A stretch of DNA of 64,000 nucleotides from Burkholderia sp. BCC0322 (GCF_902833045.1 NZ_CADFDU010000012.1:62001-126000), one strand, 5' to 3'; numbered from the stretch's first letter, positions 29,229 through 39,488 are shown. Numbers and translations are program-made. Notes: a model not told the origin generated them from the sequence alone.

Positions 29229-30685
29229 CCGCGCTGGCCGCTGCGCGACGAACGGTTGCGGTTCGCGTGCGCGGCGTTGCCGTTTGCCGGGCGGGCGCTG
29301 TTGCCGCCGCCAGCCGGACGCCCGCCGCTGCCGCCGGCGCCGCCTTGCCCCTGCGTGCGTGGCTTCGCGGCCTTCTGCTGCGATGCCTTCGGTTGAGACG
29401 CCTTCGGTTGCGCGTTGCCGTCGCGTTTCGCGGCCGGCTGGCCTGAGCCGCCTGCGCGCGGCTGGCGATTGCCGCCACCACCGCCGCCGCCGCGCGGCTG
29501 CTGCTGCCCGCGGCGCTGCTGGATCGGCTCCGGCTTCGCGTTCGGATCGGGTTCGAAGCCCGCGATCACTTCCTGCGGAATCTCGCGCTTGATCAGCCGC
29601 TCGATATCGCGCAGCAGCTGCTTTTCGTCGACGCACACGAGCGACACGGCTTCGCCGGTTGCACCCGCGCGGCCCGTGCGGCCGATCCGGTGCACGTAGT
29701 CTTCCGGCACGTTCGGCAGGTCGAAGTTGACGACGTGCGGCAACTGGTCGATGTCGATCCCGCGCGCGGCGATATCGGTCGCGACGAGCACCTGCAGCGT
29801 GCTGTTCTTGAACTCCGCCAGCGCGCGCGTGCGGGCCGACTGGCTCTTGTTGCCGTGGATCGCCATCGCGCTGATGCCGTCCTTCGTCAGCTGCTCGGCA
29901 AGCCGGTTCGCGCCGTGCTTCGTGCGCGTGAACACGAGCACCTGGAACCAGTTGTGTTCGCGGATCAGGTGCGTGAGCAGTTCGCGCTTGCGGTCGCGGT
30001 CGACCGGGTGGATCTTCTGCGCGACGCTTTCGGCGGTCGTGTTGCGGCGTGCGACCTCGATCAGCGCGGGCGAGTCGAGCAGGCTGTCGGCGAGCGCCTT
30101 GATCTCATCGGAGAAGGTGGCCGAGAACAGCAGGTTCTGGCGCTGCGGCGGCAGCTTCGCGAGCACGCGCTTGATGTCGTGGATGAAGCCCATGTCGAGC
30201 ATCCGGTCGGCTTCGTCGAGCACGAGGATGTCGAGATCCGACAGGTCGATCGTCTTCTGCTGCATGTGATCGAGCAGGCGGCCCGGCGTCGCGACGACGA
30301 TGTCGACCCCGCGCTTGAGCGCATCGATCTGCGGATTGATGCTGACGCCGCCGAACATCACGGTGGAGCGCAGCTTCAGGTACTTGCTGTACGCACGCAC
30401 GCTTTCCTCGACCTGGGCGGCGAGTTCGCGCGTCGGCGTGAGGATCAGCGCGCGCACCGCGCGCTTCGCGCCGCGATGCTCCGCGTAAAAAGTATGCAGG
30501 CGTTGCAGGATCGGCAGCGTGAAGCCGGCGGTCTTGCCGGTGCCGGTCTGCGCGCCGGCGAGCAGGTCGCCGCCGCCGAGGACGGCCGGGATGGCCTGCT
30601 GCTGGATCGGGGTCGGCGACGTATAGCCGAGCTCGTTGACCGCCTTGACAAGCGGTTCGGCCAGGCCGAGAGATTCGAAAGACAT
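29222..30685 (-). CDS. rhlE: ATP-dependent DEAD-box RNA helicase RhlE
   Basis: A 487-residue helicase acting on rRNA and mRNA. Motifs in order: Q motif [10 protein letters not shown], Walker [22 protein letters not shown] in [28 protein letters not shown] and HRIGRTGR. The last about 110 residues are a disordered Gly/Gln/Arg/Lys-rich tail ([26 protein letters not shown]) typical of RhlE. ATG 30685 is preferred to a GTG nine bases upstream. Confidence 0.96.
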   Translation of the reverse strand: MSFESLGLAEPLVKAVNELGYTSPTPIQQQAIPAVLGGGDLLAGAQTGTGKTAGFTLPILQRLHTFYAEHRGAKRAVRALILTPTRELAAQVEESVRAYSKYLKLRSTVMFGGVSINPQIDALKRGVDIVVATPGRLLDHMQQKTIDLSDLDILVLDEADRMLDMGFIHDIKRVLAKLPPQRQNLLFSATFSDEIKALADSLLDSPALIEVARRNTTAESVAQKIHPVDRDRKRELLTHLIREHNWFQVLVFTRTKHGANRLAEQLTKDGISAMAIHGNKSQSARTRALAEFKNSTLQVLVATDIAARGIDIDQLPHVVNFDLPNVPEDYVHRIGRTGRAGATGEAVSLVCVDEKQLLRDIERLIKREIPQEVIAGFEPDPNAKPEPIQQRRGQQQPRGGGGGGGNRQPRAGGSGQPAAKRDGNAQPKASQPKASQQKAAKPRTQGQGGAGGSGGRPAGGGNSARPANGNAAHANRNRSSRSGQRGH

Positions 30686-30735
30686 AGATACCACTCTTCA
30701 GTTTTATGATCGGCGACACCTCGCGCGGCCCGCGC

Positions 30736-30795
30736 GGGGACTGGCGTCGCAAAAAGCAAAGGGGCGCGGCTGCGGTTTCCCGCAGCCGCGCCCCG
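30736..30795 (-). terminator. Rho-independent terminator of the cytochrome genes
   Basis: A perfect 15-bp stem (30761-30775 with 30780-30794) with a TTTC loop is followed on the minus strand by TTTGCTTTTT. It lies directly after the stop of the triheme cytochrome gene and before the rhlE promoter region. Confidence 0.8.
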
Positions 30796-30812
30796 TTTGC
30801 ATCACGCGTTAT

Positions 30813-32111
30813 TTAGTCAAGCGGCGCGGAACGCAGGTCGCTCACCTGTTGCGGCGAGATCGGCGTACCGTTGTTGCCCCACGACATCCGGATATACGTT
30901 ACTACGGCTGCGACTTCCTGGTTCGACAGCGACTGTGCGAACGGCGGCATCCCGTACGGACGTGGATTCTTGAACGTGCTCGGCGGATAGCCACCATTCA
31001 GCACCATGCGGATCGGGTTGACCGCCGATTCCATCACGATCGAGTGGTTGCCCGCGAGCGGCGGATACGCCGGCGGCTTGCCCGCACCGGTTTCGGCGTG
31101 GCAGGTCGCGCAGTTGTCGGCGTAGATCTTCTTGCCTTGCTCGAACAGCGCATTGCCGAACTGCTTCGACGGCTCGTATTGCATGTTCTTCGGCGCTTCA
31201 GCCTTCTGCGGGATCGACTTCAGGTACGTCGACATCGCGCGCGTATCTTCGTCGGTCATGTACTGCAGGCTGTTGTGGACCACGTCCGCCATCGGGCCGA
31301 ACACCGCGCCCTTCTGCGACACGCCAGCCTGCAGCAGGTCGGACAGCTCCTGCACGTGCCAGTCGCCGAGGCCGAGTTCCTTGTCGTTCGTCAGCGACGG
31401 CGCGTACCAGTTCTGCAGCGGGATCAGGCCGCCGGCGAACGCCGACGAGTTCACCGGGCCGCCCATCATGTTGATCGACGTGTGGCACATCGAGCAGTGG
31501 CCGAGGCCTTCGACGAGGTACGCGCCGCGGTTCCATTCGACCGACTTGGTCGGATCCGGCTTGTACTCGCCTTCCTTGAAGAACAGCGTGCGCCAGCCGA
31601 TCAGCAGGTTGCGGTTGTTGAACGGGAACTTCAGTTCATGCGGACGGCTCGGCACCGACACCGGCGCGACCGAGCGCAGGTAGGCGTAGATCGCGTCCGA
31701 ATCCGCACGCGTGACCTTCGTGTAGCTCGCGAACGGGAAGCCCGGGTAGAGCAGGCTGCCGTCCTTCGAACGACCGGTGTGCATCGCCCGGTAGAAGTCG
31801 TCCGACGTCCACTTGCCGATGCCGTCCTTGTCGTCCGGCGTGATGTTCGGCGTGTACATCGTGCCGAACGGCGTCGCCATCGGCAGGCCGCCCGCGAACG
31901 GCTTGCCGCCGCGCACGGTGTGGCACGCGATACAGTCGCCGACGCGCGCGAGGTATTCGCCCTTCTTGACCAGCGCGGCTTGGTCGGCCGGCGTGGCCGC
32001 GACGGCGGAGGCGCCGTGCAGCGTGTCGTTGCCCGGCCACAGGACCGGCACGAGGGCGGCAGCCGCGACGATCGCGACGGCCGAGAGTGCAAACAGGGAC
32101 TTGCGTTTCAT
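30813..32111 (-). CDS. Triheme cytochrome c (alcohol/aldehyde dehydrogenase subunit type)
   Basis: A 432-residue exported cytochrome. A signal peptide (KRKSLFALSAVAIVAAAALVP) precedes three haem-attachment sites, CIACH (about residue 60), CSMCH (about 207) and CATCH (about 333). This arrangement is that of the cytochrome subunit of membrane-bound PQQ or molybdo-flavin dehydrogenases, which passes electrons to ubiquinol oxidase. No dehydrogenase gene is next to it. It follows the diheme cytochrome by 19 bases, so the two are an operon. Confidence 0.9.
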   Translation of the reverse strand: MKRKSLFALSAVAIVAAAALVPVLWPGNDTLHGASAVAATPADQAALVKKGEYLARVGDCIACHTVRGGKPFAGGLPMATPFGTMYTPNITPDDKDGIGKWTSDDFYRAMHTGRSKDGSLLYPGFPFASYTKVTRADSDAIYAYLRSVAPVSVPSRPHELKFPFNNRNLLIGWRTLFFKEGEYKPDPTKSVEWNRGAYLVEGLGHCSMCHTSINMMGGPVNSSAFAGGLIPLQNWYAPSLTNDKELGLGDWHVQELSDLLQAGVSQKGAVFGPMADVVHNSLQYMTDEDTRAMSTYLKSIPQKAEAPKNMQYEPSKQFGNALFEQGKKIYADNCATCHAETGAGKPPAYPPLAGNHSIVMESAVNPIRMVLNGGYPPSTFKNPRPYGMPPFAQSLSNQEVAAVVTYIRMSWGNNGTPISPQQVSDLRSAPLD

Positions 32112-32130
32112 TGTGTCTGTCTCCCTTGCC

Positions 32131-32895
32131 TTATTGCGGTTCGCTGCCGCAGGCGAGCGGAGTCTTCATCGAACGCGCCGGAGCCGGCACGGGGTTGGCG
32201 GGCGCCGGTTGCGCGGCGAGCCATGCGGTTACGGCGGTCACGTCTTCGTCGGAAAGCTTCGAAGCGACTTCATGCATGCAGTCAGGCGCCTTCGCGTGAC
32301 GGTTGCCCGAACGCCATGCACCGATCTGCGCGCTCAGGTAATCGGCGTGCAGGCCGACCAGACCCGGGATCGCCGGCTGCATGCCGGTCAGCGTCGCACC
32401 GTGGCAGGCCACGCAGGCCGGCAGCTTGCGGGACGGGTCGCCTTGCGTGACGAGCTGCTTGCCGCGCGCGAGCGTCGCGGCCGGCAGCGTCGGCTTCGCC
32501 GGCGCCGGGTACGGCGGGCGTTCGGCCGAGAAGTGCTCGGCCATCTCGCGCAGGTAGTCGTCGTTCAGGTACGTCAGCAGGTAGTTCATCGGCGGGTACT
32601 TGCGCCGGCCGTCACGGAAGTTGACGAGCTGGTTGTACAGGTACTCGGCCGGCTTGCCGGCAAGACGCGGGAAGTAGTCGTTGTCGGTGCCCTGGCCATG
32701 GACGCCATGGCAGGCCGTACAGCCGCGCACGCGCTCGGCCATCGTATCGGGTGCCTTGAGCGGCGCCTGCTGGGCGTGCGCTTGCTCCGTGGGCTTGGTC
32801 TGCGCTTGGGCAGCGCTCATAAGGCCCGCGCCGCCGAACATCAGAACGGCGAGCAGCGGACGGAAGAGGCGTCTTGAAGACACACGAGACTCCAT
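32131..32895 (-). CDS. Diheme cytochrome c (cytochrome c4-like)
   Basis: A 254-residue periplasmic cytochrome with a signal peptide ending at SAAQA, and two haem sites, CTACHGVHGQG and CVACHGATLTG, in the duplicated c4-type layout. It should shuttle electrons between the bc1 complex or a dehydrogenase and the terminal oxidase. ATG 32895 is chosen because it places the signal peptide at the start. It is the first gene of a two-cytochrome operon. Confidence 0.9.
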   Translation of the reverse strand: MESRVSSRRLFRPLLAVLMFGGAGLMSAAQAQTKPTEQAHAQQAPLKAPDTMAERVRGCTACHGVHGQGTDNDYFPRLAGKPAEYLYNQLVNFRDGRRKYPPMNYLLTYLNDDYLREMAEHFSAERPPYPAPAKPTLPAATLARGKQLVTQGDPSRKLPACVACHGATLTGMQPAIPGLVGLHADYLSAQIGAWRSGNRHAKAPDCMHEVASKLSDEDVTAVTAWLAAQPAPANPVPAPARSMKTPLACGSEPQ

Positions 32896-33271
32896 GTTTA
32901 TTCGACGGGGACCTGTTGTCCGGGCTACGATCGGCTCGGCGCATGACGGCAAGGCAGCCGGGCTGCTGCGACGCGGCATTCTATCATCGATGGGTAATGA
33001 CGGCTATTTGGCAAAAGGACATCGGTTCCTGTCCGTTTGCGACTTGCGACAATTTGACGCGCATTGCGACGCGTCGGTGTGAACCGGCGTGCGTTTTCAC
33101 CATCGAAGACCGTACACTCGCGGGTTGCGCGGCGCCGCCTCCGCCGCAGGTCCAGTCATTTCTCCCGTTTCCGGATTCATCGATGACGTTTTCTACCGTG
33201 CCGTTGCCTTCCTCACGCTGTCCGTCCCGTTGCCGCCTCGTCGGCCTGCCGCTATCGGGAGGGGGTGCGCG
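32896..33271. other. Divergent intergenic region
   Basis: No gene seen. The heptamer TTGCGAC occurs three times at about 33037-33070, the first two directly in tandem, and GTGAA..TTCAC forms an inverted repeat near 33080-33100. The region must hold the promoters of the cytochrome operon and the CopD-like gene. Confidence 0.4.
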
Positions 33272-34204
33272 ATGAAGTTCGACAGCTTGTGGATCGGTCA
33301 GGTCGCGCTCGCGGCGCTGATGGACGCCGCGTTCGCGATGGCGGTCGGCTCGGCGCTGCTCAAGGCATGGCTCGGCAAGGACGGTGCACGTCCGGTCGTC
33401 GCGCCGTCGCATCCCGCGTGGCTGCGCGCGCAACATTCGCTGGTCGCGGCGGCGCTGGCGCTGGTGCTCGCGGATCTCGGCTGGCTCGTCTACGAGGCCG
33501 CGACGATGAGCGGGGCAGGGCTCGGCGGCGCGTTCGCCGCGATTCCCGTCATGCTGACGCAGACGCATACGGGCTTCGCATGGAGCGTCGCGTTCGCCGG
33601 CGCCGTGATGCTCGCGATCGTCTCGCTGGCGAAGCCGGAGGGCCCGGTTGCACACGCGGTGCTGTGGCTCGCGGTGATCGTGGTCGCGGCCGGCAAGGCG
33701 TCGCTCGGCCACGCGGCCGATACGGGTGCGCTGTCCGCAGCGGTCGGCGTGCAGACGCTGCACCTGCTCGCGACGGCCGTGTGGGGCGGCCTCGTGCTCG
33801 CGGGCGGGCTCGCGGTGCTGCCGGCGCTCGGTTCGTCGGTCGCGCGTGGTGCGCTGATCCGCATCGGCCAGCACCTGTCGCGTACGTCGATCGTCGCGGT
33901 CGTCTTCGTGCTCGGCACCGGCGCGCTCAACGCGATCCGCGGGCTCGGCGGTTCGCTCGCGCCGCTCGACGGCAGCACATGGGGGCGCGTGTTGCTGCTG
34001 AAGTTGCTGCTCGTCGCGCTCGCGCTCGTGCTCGGCGGCCTGAACCGCTTCGCGGCGCTGCCGCGCCTGCGCCGCACCGCGTCGACCGAGGATGCGCACA
34101 CGTTCCGCAACATCCTGCATCTCGAAGCGCTGACGATGATCGGCGTGTTCGTCGCGGCCGCCGTGCTGTCGTTCAGCGTGCCGGGGTTCGCGGCCCTCGG
34201 CTGA
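33272..34204 (+). CDS. CopD-family membrane protein
   Basis: A 310-residue integral membrane protein with about eight hydrophobic helices. Conserved histidines lie in TQTHTGFAW, ASLGHAAD, VQTLHLLATAVWGG and RNILHLEALTMIG, the pattern of the CopD (PF05425) copper-import/resistance domain. No copC gene is next to it. The ATG at 33272 has an ideal GGGAGGGGG ribosome-binding site. It may serve copper or haem-copper supply, which would fit the cytochrome genes beside it; that link is inference. Confidence 0.83.
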   Translation: MKFDSLWIGQVALAALMDAAFAMAVGSALLKAWLGKDGARPVVAPSHPAWLRAQHSLVAAALALVLADLGWLVYEAATMSGAGLGGAFAAIPVMLTQTHTGFAWSVAFAGAVMLAIVSLAKPEGPVAHAVLWLAVIVVAAGKASLGHAADTGALSAAVGVQTLHLLATAVWGGLVLAGGLAVLPALGSSVARGALIRIGQHLSRTSIVAVVFVLGTGALNAIRGLGGSLAPLDGSTWGRVLLLKLLLVALALVLGGLNRFAALPRLRRTASTEDAHTFRNILHLEALTMIGVFVAAAVLSFSVPGFAALG

Positions 34205-34275
34205 CGGCAGGGCTCGTACGGCGCGGCGCAAGGCCGCCGTTCCGCACCCGGCACGTGCCGGATATCGCACCGCGC

Positions 34276-34308
34276 ATGTAAAAACGGCTGCCTGTCGGGC
34301 AGCCGTTC
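34276..34308 (-). terminator. Rho-independent terminator after dgoD
   Basis: AACGGCTGCC and GGCAGCCGTT form a perfect 10-bp stem with a 5-base loop. On the minus strand it is followed by TTTTTA, 38 bases after the dgoD stop. Confidence 0.8.
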
Positions 34309-34345
34309 TCGCATCGATACTTGCCGCGCGCGCCGCGCATCGCGT

Positions 34346-35494
34346 TCACCACTCGGCGACGCTGCCGTCCGCGTGACGCCACACCGGGTTGCGCCAGCGG
34401 TGCCCCGTCTTCGCCATCTCGCGCACCTTCTCCTCGTTCACGTCGATGCCGAGCCCCGGGCCCTGCGGGATCGCGACGAAGCCGTCCTCGTAGCGGAACA
34501 CCTCGGGGTTGCGCAGATAGTCGAGCAGGTCGTTGCCCTGGTTGTAGTGGATGCCGAGGCTCTGCTCCTGGATGAACGCGTTGTAGCTGACCGCGTCGAG
34601 CTGCAGGCACGCGGCAAGCGCGATCGGGCCGAGCGGACAGTGCAGCGCGAGCGCGACGTCGTAGCTTTCCGCGAGCGTCGCGATCTTGCGGCACTCGGTG
34701 ATGCCGCCCGCGTGCGACGCGTCGGGCTGGATGATGTCGACGTAGCCGCCCGCAAGGATGTGCTTGAAATCCCAGCGCGAGTAGAGCCGCTCGCCGAGCG
34801 CGATCGGCGTGTTGGTCTGGTTGACGATGTCGCGCAGCGCCTCGGCGTTTTCCGACAGCACCGGCTCCTCGATGAACATCAGCTTGTACGGGTCGAGCTC
34901 CTTCGCGAGCACCTTCGCCATCGGCTTGTGCACGCGGCCGTGGAAGTCGACGCCGATCCCGACGTGCGGGCCGACCGCGTCGCGCACCGCCGCGACGTTC
35001 GCGATCACCTGCTCGACCTTGTCGTAGGTGTCGACGATCTGCAGCTCCTCGGAGCCGTTCATCTTCACGGCCTTGAAGCCGCGCTCGACCACCGCGCGCG
35101 CATTGTTCGCGACGTCGCTCGGCCGGTCGCCGCCGATCCACGAATACACCTTGATGCGATCGCGCACCTGGCCGCCGAGCAGTGCATGCACGGGCACGCC
35201 GTGATGCTTGCCCTTGATGTCCCACAGCGCCTGGTCGACGCCCGCGATCGCGCTCATCATGATCGGGCCGCCGCGGTAGAAGCCCGCACGGTACATCACC
35301 TGCCAGTGATCCTCGATCAGCAGCGGATCGCGGCCGACGAGGTAGTCGGCCAGCTCCTGCACGGCTGCCTCGACCGTGTGCGCGCGGCCTTCGACGATCG
35401 GCTCGCCCCAACCGACGATGCCCTCGTCGGTTTCGATCTTGAGGAACAGCCAGCGCGGCGGGACGACGAAGGTTTCGAGGCGGGTGATTTTCAC
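34346..35494 (-). CDS. dgoD: D-galactonate dehydratase (enolase superfamily)
   Basis: A 382-residue enzyme, the same length as E. coli DgoD, converting D-galactonate to 2-keto-3-deoxygalactonate. The metal ligands are in [16 protein letters not shown] and [10 protein letters not shown], and the acid/base histidine in [16 protein letters not shown]. The N-terminus [32 protein letters not shown] matches the family. The rest of the De Ley-Doudoroff pathway is not adjacent. The divergent GntR-type regulator at 35661 probably controls it. Confidence 0.93.
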   Translation of the reverse strand: MKITRLETFVVPPRWLFLKIETDEGIVGWGEPIVEGRAHTVEAAVQELADYLVGRDPLLIEDHWQVMYRAGFYRGGPIMMSAIAGVDQALWDIKGKHHGVPVHALLGGQVRDRIKVYSWIGGDRPSDVANNARAVVERGFKAVKMNGSEELQIVDTYDKVEQVIANVAAVRDAVGPHVGIGVDFHGRVHKPMAKVLAKELDPYKLMFIEEPVLSENAEALRDIVNQTNTPIALGERLYSRWDFKHILAGGYVDIIQPDASHAGGITECRKIATLAESYDVALALHCPLGPIALAACLQLDAVSYNAFIQEQSLGIHYNQGNDLLDYLRNPEVFRYEDGFVAIPQGPGLGIDVNEEKVREMAKTGHRWRNPVWRHADGSVAEW

Positions 35495-35660
35495 GATGCG
35501 GGTCTCCAGAATTGACCGGCGCGGGCGCTCGGGCGCGGCGCACGGTCGCGTGCTTTCGCGGTTATCCTAGCGCAGCCCGATAAAAAATAGTATTAATAGC
35601 ACTATTGTGCAGATAGTGGGCAGCCGGCCCGCCCGGGTACCGGCATAACGGAGAACGATC

Positions 35661-36341
35661 ATTCGACGCGACCTGCATGGACAGACGGCCTTCCGGCTCG
35701 CCACGGCGATCCTGCGCGGCGACTACCCGCCCGACTCGCTGCTGCCGAGGGAGCCCGACCTGATGGAGATGTATGGCGTGAGCCGCACGGTGATGCGCGA
35801 GGCGCTGCGTACGCTCACGTCGAAGGGGCTCGTCGAGTCGCGGCCGAAGATCGGCACGCGCGTGCGGCCGCGCGGCGTATGGAACCTGCTCGATGCCGAC
35901 CTGCTCGACTGGTATGCGCGTGTTGCGCCGCCGCTCGCGTTCGCGCTGAAGCTGCAGGAGATGCGCGAGATGGTCGAGCCGTACGCGGCCGCGCTCGCCG
36001 CGCGCATGCATACGCCGGACACGTTCGACGCGATCGACGGCGCGGCGCGTGCGATGGCCGCCGCGCGCAACGTCGACGAATGGGTGCGCGCCGACCTGCG
36101 CTTTCACCTGGGCGTGCTCGAGGCCGGCGGCAACGAGCTGCTGGTGCCGCTCGGCACGCTGATCGATCGCACGCTCGAGGCGCAACTGCATTTGAATGCA
36201 CGCCGCGCCGACGTATACAACGCATCGCTCGCCGAGCACATCGCCGTCAGCGACGCGATCCGCGTGCGCGACGAGGAGGGTGCGCGCCGCGCGATGGCGG
36301 CGCTGCTCGCGGTGACGCGCGCACGGATCGAGATGTCCTGA
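35661..36341 (+). CDS. GntR/FadR-type regulator (probable DgoR), ATT start proposed
   Basis: A regulator with an N-terminal winged helix (LATAILRGDYPPDSLLPREPDL, MEMYGVSRTVMREALRTLTSKGLV) and a C-terminal all-helical FCD effector domain (ADLRFHLGVLEAGGNELLV). The first ATG, at 35763, would remove the first helix of the DNA-binding domain. Reading upstream, the frame stays open to a stop at 35646, and ATT at 35661 lies 7 bases after GGAG and gives a full-length 226-residue protein. CTG at 35673 is another possibility. It faces dgoD across about 170 AT-rich bases. Confidence 0.85.
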   Translation: MRRDLHGQTAFRLATAILRGDYPPDSLLPREPDLMEMYGVSRTVMREALRTLTSKGLVESRPKIGTRVRPRGVWNLLDADLLDWYARVAPPLAFALKLQEMREMVEPYAAALAARMHTPDTFDAIDGAARAMAAARNVDEWVRADLRFHLGVLEAGGNELLVPLGTLIDRTLEAQLHLNARRADVYNASLAEHIAVSDAIRVRDEEGARRAMAALLAVTRARIEMS

Positions 36342-36386
36342 CGGGGGCGTTTTCCCTGGTTTGGGCAGGGCCCCGACGCCCGGCCG

Positions 36387-39300
36387 TCAGGACGGTTGCG
36401 CGGCAGCGGCACCCGGCGCGGGCGTGCCCGCCTGCGGGGCGGGGCCTGCGGTGCGCGCGCCGGCCGGGCGTTCGATCAGCGGCGCGAGCGCCGGGGCCAT
36501 CGACTTCAGCAACTGCACGGCCATCGCGCTCGTGAAGTCGTAGCGCGCCGCATACGGCTCGTGCGCCGTTGCGGTCAGGACCCCGAAGAACCGGTCGCCG
36601 AGCACGAACACGAAGGTGCCGCTGCGGTTCACCTTGCGCGATTCGATCAGCCGCGCGCCGCGCGCATAGACGTTGAAGCGCTGGTCGCCGGTCCCCGTCT
36701 TGCCGTACACGTCGAGCGTCTTGCCGTCGGGCAGCGTGAAGCCGCCCGCGAGGCGGCGCGCGGTGCCGTTGAGCACGACGTCGCGCAGCAGCGTGTGCGC
36801 CACGTTGACGATCTCCGGCGACAGCATCGGCTGCGGCTGGGCGACCGCGCGCACGAAGCGCGTTTCGTACGGCGTGCCCTTCGCGAAGTCGAGTCGCGTG
36901 ATCGTCTCGGTCGGCGCTTTCTGGCCACCGTTTGCGATCAGGCCGATCAGTTTCGCGAGTGCGTCGGGCTGGTCTCCCGATGCGCCAATCGCGGCCGCGT
37001 ACGACGGCGTGACTTCCGCGAACGGATAGCCGAGCGCGCGCCACGACTTCGTGATTCCCGCGTATGCGCGCAGCTCGACCATGTGGCGAATGCGGCGGTC
37101 CTGGGTCGCGTGGTAGCGCGTCTTGTACAGCCACGAGTAGGTGTAGAAACGCGCATCGCGGCTGTCGCGCTGGACGTCGGCGAGCGACGCCGCCGGGTGC
37201 GCGCGCAGGTAGTTGAGGGTCCACAGCGCGAGCGGATGCACGCTCGCGATGTAGCCGCGATCGTTGAGGTTGAAGCGGTCGATCGCGTACTTCGCGTAAA
37301 GCCTGGCGAGGTCGTCGTCGGACAGCGTCGCGGCGGGCGTGCCCTTCAGTTGCACGCGCATCTGCGCGTCGAACCACGCGAGCGATTCGTTCGGCGCGAC
37401 GCTGCGCAGCACCGTCGCGATCTTCGGCGGCGACTTGCGCACGTCCTTCAGCATCAGCGCGAGCGCGTCGTCGGGCGCCTTGCCCGCATAGCGCGTGTAG
37501 TAGCGCTTCACGTAGACCTGGCTTTCGCCGTCGACGAACTGCCGCAGGTAGTGCTCGCGCTGCTCGGGATCGCCGAGCCACGACGACGACGGGCCGGCCG
37601 CCTGCAACATCTCGTAGTGGACGATGTCGCGCATCAGCCGCACGAACACGAGGTTCACCGAGTGCTCGAACGCCGTGTGCAGCGTCATGATGCGGCCGTT
37701 GTCCGACTTCTCGAAGTTCGAGAACACCTGCGCGCCGCCGCCCGTGTAGAACACGTCGGGGCTCGCCGAATACTTGCGTTCGACGGCCGCATCGAGCATC
37801 GCCTGCAGCGAGCGGTCGCGCGTATGAGACAGGTAGTCGAGCGCCCAGTGCGACAGCCCGTCGATCGGGTCGGGCTTCACGCGGGCCAGTTCCGTGTTCG
37901 ACAGGTTCGCGTAACGCGCATGCAGGTCGGACACGATCTGCAGGTAGGTGATCAGCGTACGCAGTTTTGCGGTCGAGCCGAGGTTGATGCGGCCGCCGCG
38001 ATTGACGTCGAACGGCTCGTTCACGCTGTCGGTCTGCACGCGCAGCAGGTTTGCGCCGTTGCGGTGTTCGTACAGCGTGAAGCTGTACGTGAGGTGCGAC
38101 GGGTCGTCCTTCGGCGCGAGCATCTCGAAACCGTACAGGCCGGCTGCCTGCGCGCCGGCGCGCGTCGACGCCTGGGCGAGCCGTTCGGCAACCGCCTGCT
38201 GCACGCCGTTGTCGAGCGTGCTGGTCGCCTGCAGGTCGAACTGGTCGAGCTGGTACAGGTCGCTGATGCCGAGCGCCGACAGCAGCGACGCGCGAGCGGA
38301 CGTCACCGCCTTGCGCGACACGAACGACTGTACGTGCGCGACGGCCGGCGGTGCGCTGCGTTCGATCTTCGCGTCAAGCGCGGCGTCGCGCAGCGCGGGC
38401 GAGATCACGCCGCCGTTCGACAGCAGCCGCAGGTAGCTGTCGGTCAGCCTCTGCAGCGCCGGATAGCCGCGGTTGAGGAAGTACGACGGCGCGCGCTGCG
38501 CGATGATCAGCGACAGCACTTCGCGGAACGTCTTGCCCTGTTCGTCGACGTTGTCGCCGGTCGTCGGCGCGGACAGGATCCGGTTCGCTTCGTTGAAGTC
38601 GCGGCCGTACCACGCGGCGAGACCGTCGCCGATGCCGGTGATTTCGCCGATATGCGGCCGCGCGGCGAGCGGTACCGAGTTCAGGTAGCGCACGACGATG
38701 GTGCGGCGCGCGAGCATCGTCTGCGGACCGTTCAGGTACGCGCGCACCGACGCGGACGCGATCTGCCGCAGCTTCTCGGGCGGCGTCGCGGTGCGGCCCT
38801 CGGGCGAATGGCGGAACTTCTCGATCTGCGTCGCGAGCGTGCTGCCGCCCGGGCGCGCCTGATGGCGGTTGACGACGTGCAGTGCCTGGTCGGCCAGCGC
38901 GCGGCCGAAACGCCCCCAGTCGATCGCCGGGTTGCGGTTCGGCTCGTTCGCGTCGAGCAGGTAGCGATCCTCGATGAACAGCAGCGAATCGGTGACCACG
39001 CGCGGCACCATGTCGAAGTCGGCGTAGACGCGCTGCGGGAACACGGTCGCGAACAGCGGCGCGCCGGTCGAGTCGAACAGCATCAGGCCGGCCTGGTCCT
39101 TCTCTTCGAACGGGAGGAACAGCCCGCGATCGCCGAGCGACAGCATCCGCTGCGAATCGCGCGCCTGCTTGCCGACGACGAAGCCGCGCGCGAGCAGCCG
39201 CTCCTGGAACGCCGGAATCATCGCGTAGCCGAGGCGCTGGTCGTACGGGCCGTTTGCGGGAAAGCGGATGTGATCGCTCGGGCCCGTCTCGACCGTGTAG

Positions 39301-39488
39301 CCGACGTCGCGGGTGAGCTCGGACAGGTAGCGCGCCTGCAGCCGGGACGTTTCGATCTCGCTCTGCACGAGTCGCGCAACGATCGCCACGGCGATCAGCA
39401 GCGCGGCCAGCAAAGACCACTTGACCCACGTCCAGACCGATGCGGGACCGGTCACACGCGGCAGGATACGATTCAGCGGCCGATTCAT
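36387..39488 (-). CDS. Very large class A penicillin-binding protein (transglycosylase/transpeptidase)
   Basis: A 1033-residue inner-membrane protein. One N-terminal anchor (WVKWSLLAALLIAVAIVARLV) is followed by a GT51 peptidoglycan glycosyltransferase domain with the catalytic IEDRYLLD and RPGGSTLATQIEKF. The transpeptidase domain has SxxK in NLGSTAKLRT, SxN in FEHSVNLVFVRLM and the KTG box in YGKTGTGDQR. Long insertions between these motifs make it larger than PBP1a/1b, and some GT51 residues are changed from consensus (LATQ for ITQQ). The C-terminus is a Pro/Ala-rich tail. Confidence 0.88.
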   Translation of the reverse strand: MNRPLNRILPRVTGPASVWTWVKWSLLAALLIAVAIVARLVQSEIETSRLQARYLSELTRDVGYTVETGPSDHIRFPANGPYDQRLGYAMIPAFQERLLARGFVVGKQARDSQRMLSLGDRGLFLPFEEKDQAGLMLFDSTGAPLFATVFPQRVYADFDMVPRVVTDSLLFIEDRYLLDANEPNRNPAIDWGRFGRALADQALHVVNRHQARPGGSTLATQIEKFRHSPEGRTATPPEKLRQIASASVRAYLNGPQTMLARRTIVVRYLNSVPLAARPHIGEITGIGDGLAAWYGRDFNEANRILSAPTTGDNVDEQGKTFREVLSLIIAQRAPSYFLNRGYPALQRLTDSYLRLLSNGGVISPALRDAALDAKIERSAPPAVAHVQSFVSRKAVTSARASLLSALGISDLYQLDQFDLQATSTLDNGVQQAVAERLAQASTRAGAQAAGLYGFEMLAPKDDPSHLTYSFTLYEHRNGANLLRVQTDSVNEPFDVNRGGRINLGSTAKLRTLITYLQIVSDLHARYANLSNTELARVKPDPIDGLSHWALDYLSHTRDRSLQAMLDAAVERKYSASPDVFYTGGGAQVFSNFEKSDNGRIMTLHTAFEHSVNLVFVRLMRDIVHYEMLQAAGPSSSWLGDPEQREHYLRQFVDGESQVYVKRYYTRYAGKAPDDALALMLKDVRKSPPKIATVLRSVAPNESLAWFDAQMRVQLKGTPAATLSDDDLARLYAKYAIDRFNLNDRGYIASVHPLALWTLNYLRAHPAASLADVQRDSRDARFYTYSWLYKTRYHATQDRRIRHMVELRAYAGITKSWRALGYPFAEVTPSYAAAIGASGDQPDALAKLIGLIANGGQKAPTETITRLDFAKGTPYETRFVRAVAQPQPMLSPEIVNVAHTLLRDVVLNGTARRLAGGFTLPDGKTLDVYGKTGTGDQRFNVYARGARLIESRKVNRSGTFVFVLGDRFFGVLTATAHEPYAARYDFTSAMAVQLLKSMAPALAPLIERPAGARTAGPAPQAGTPAPGAAAAQPS

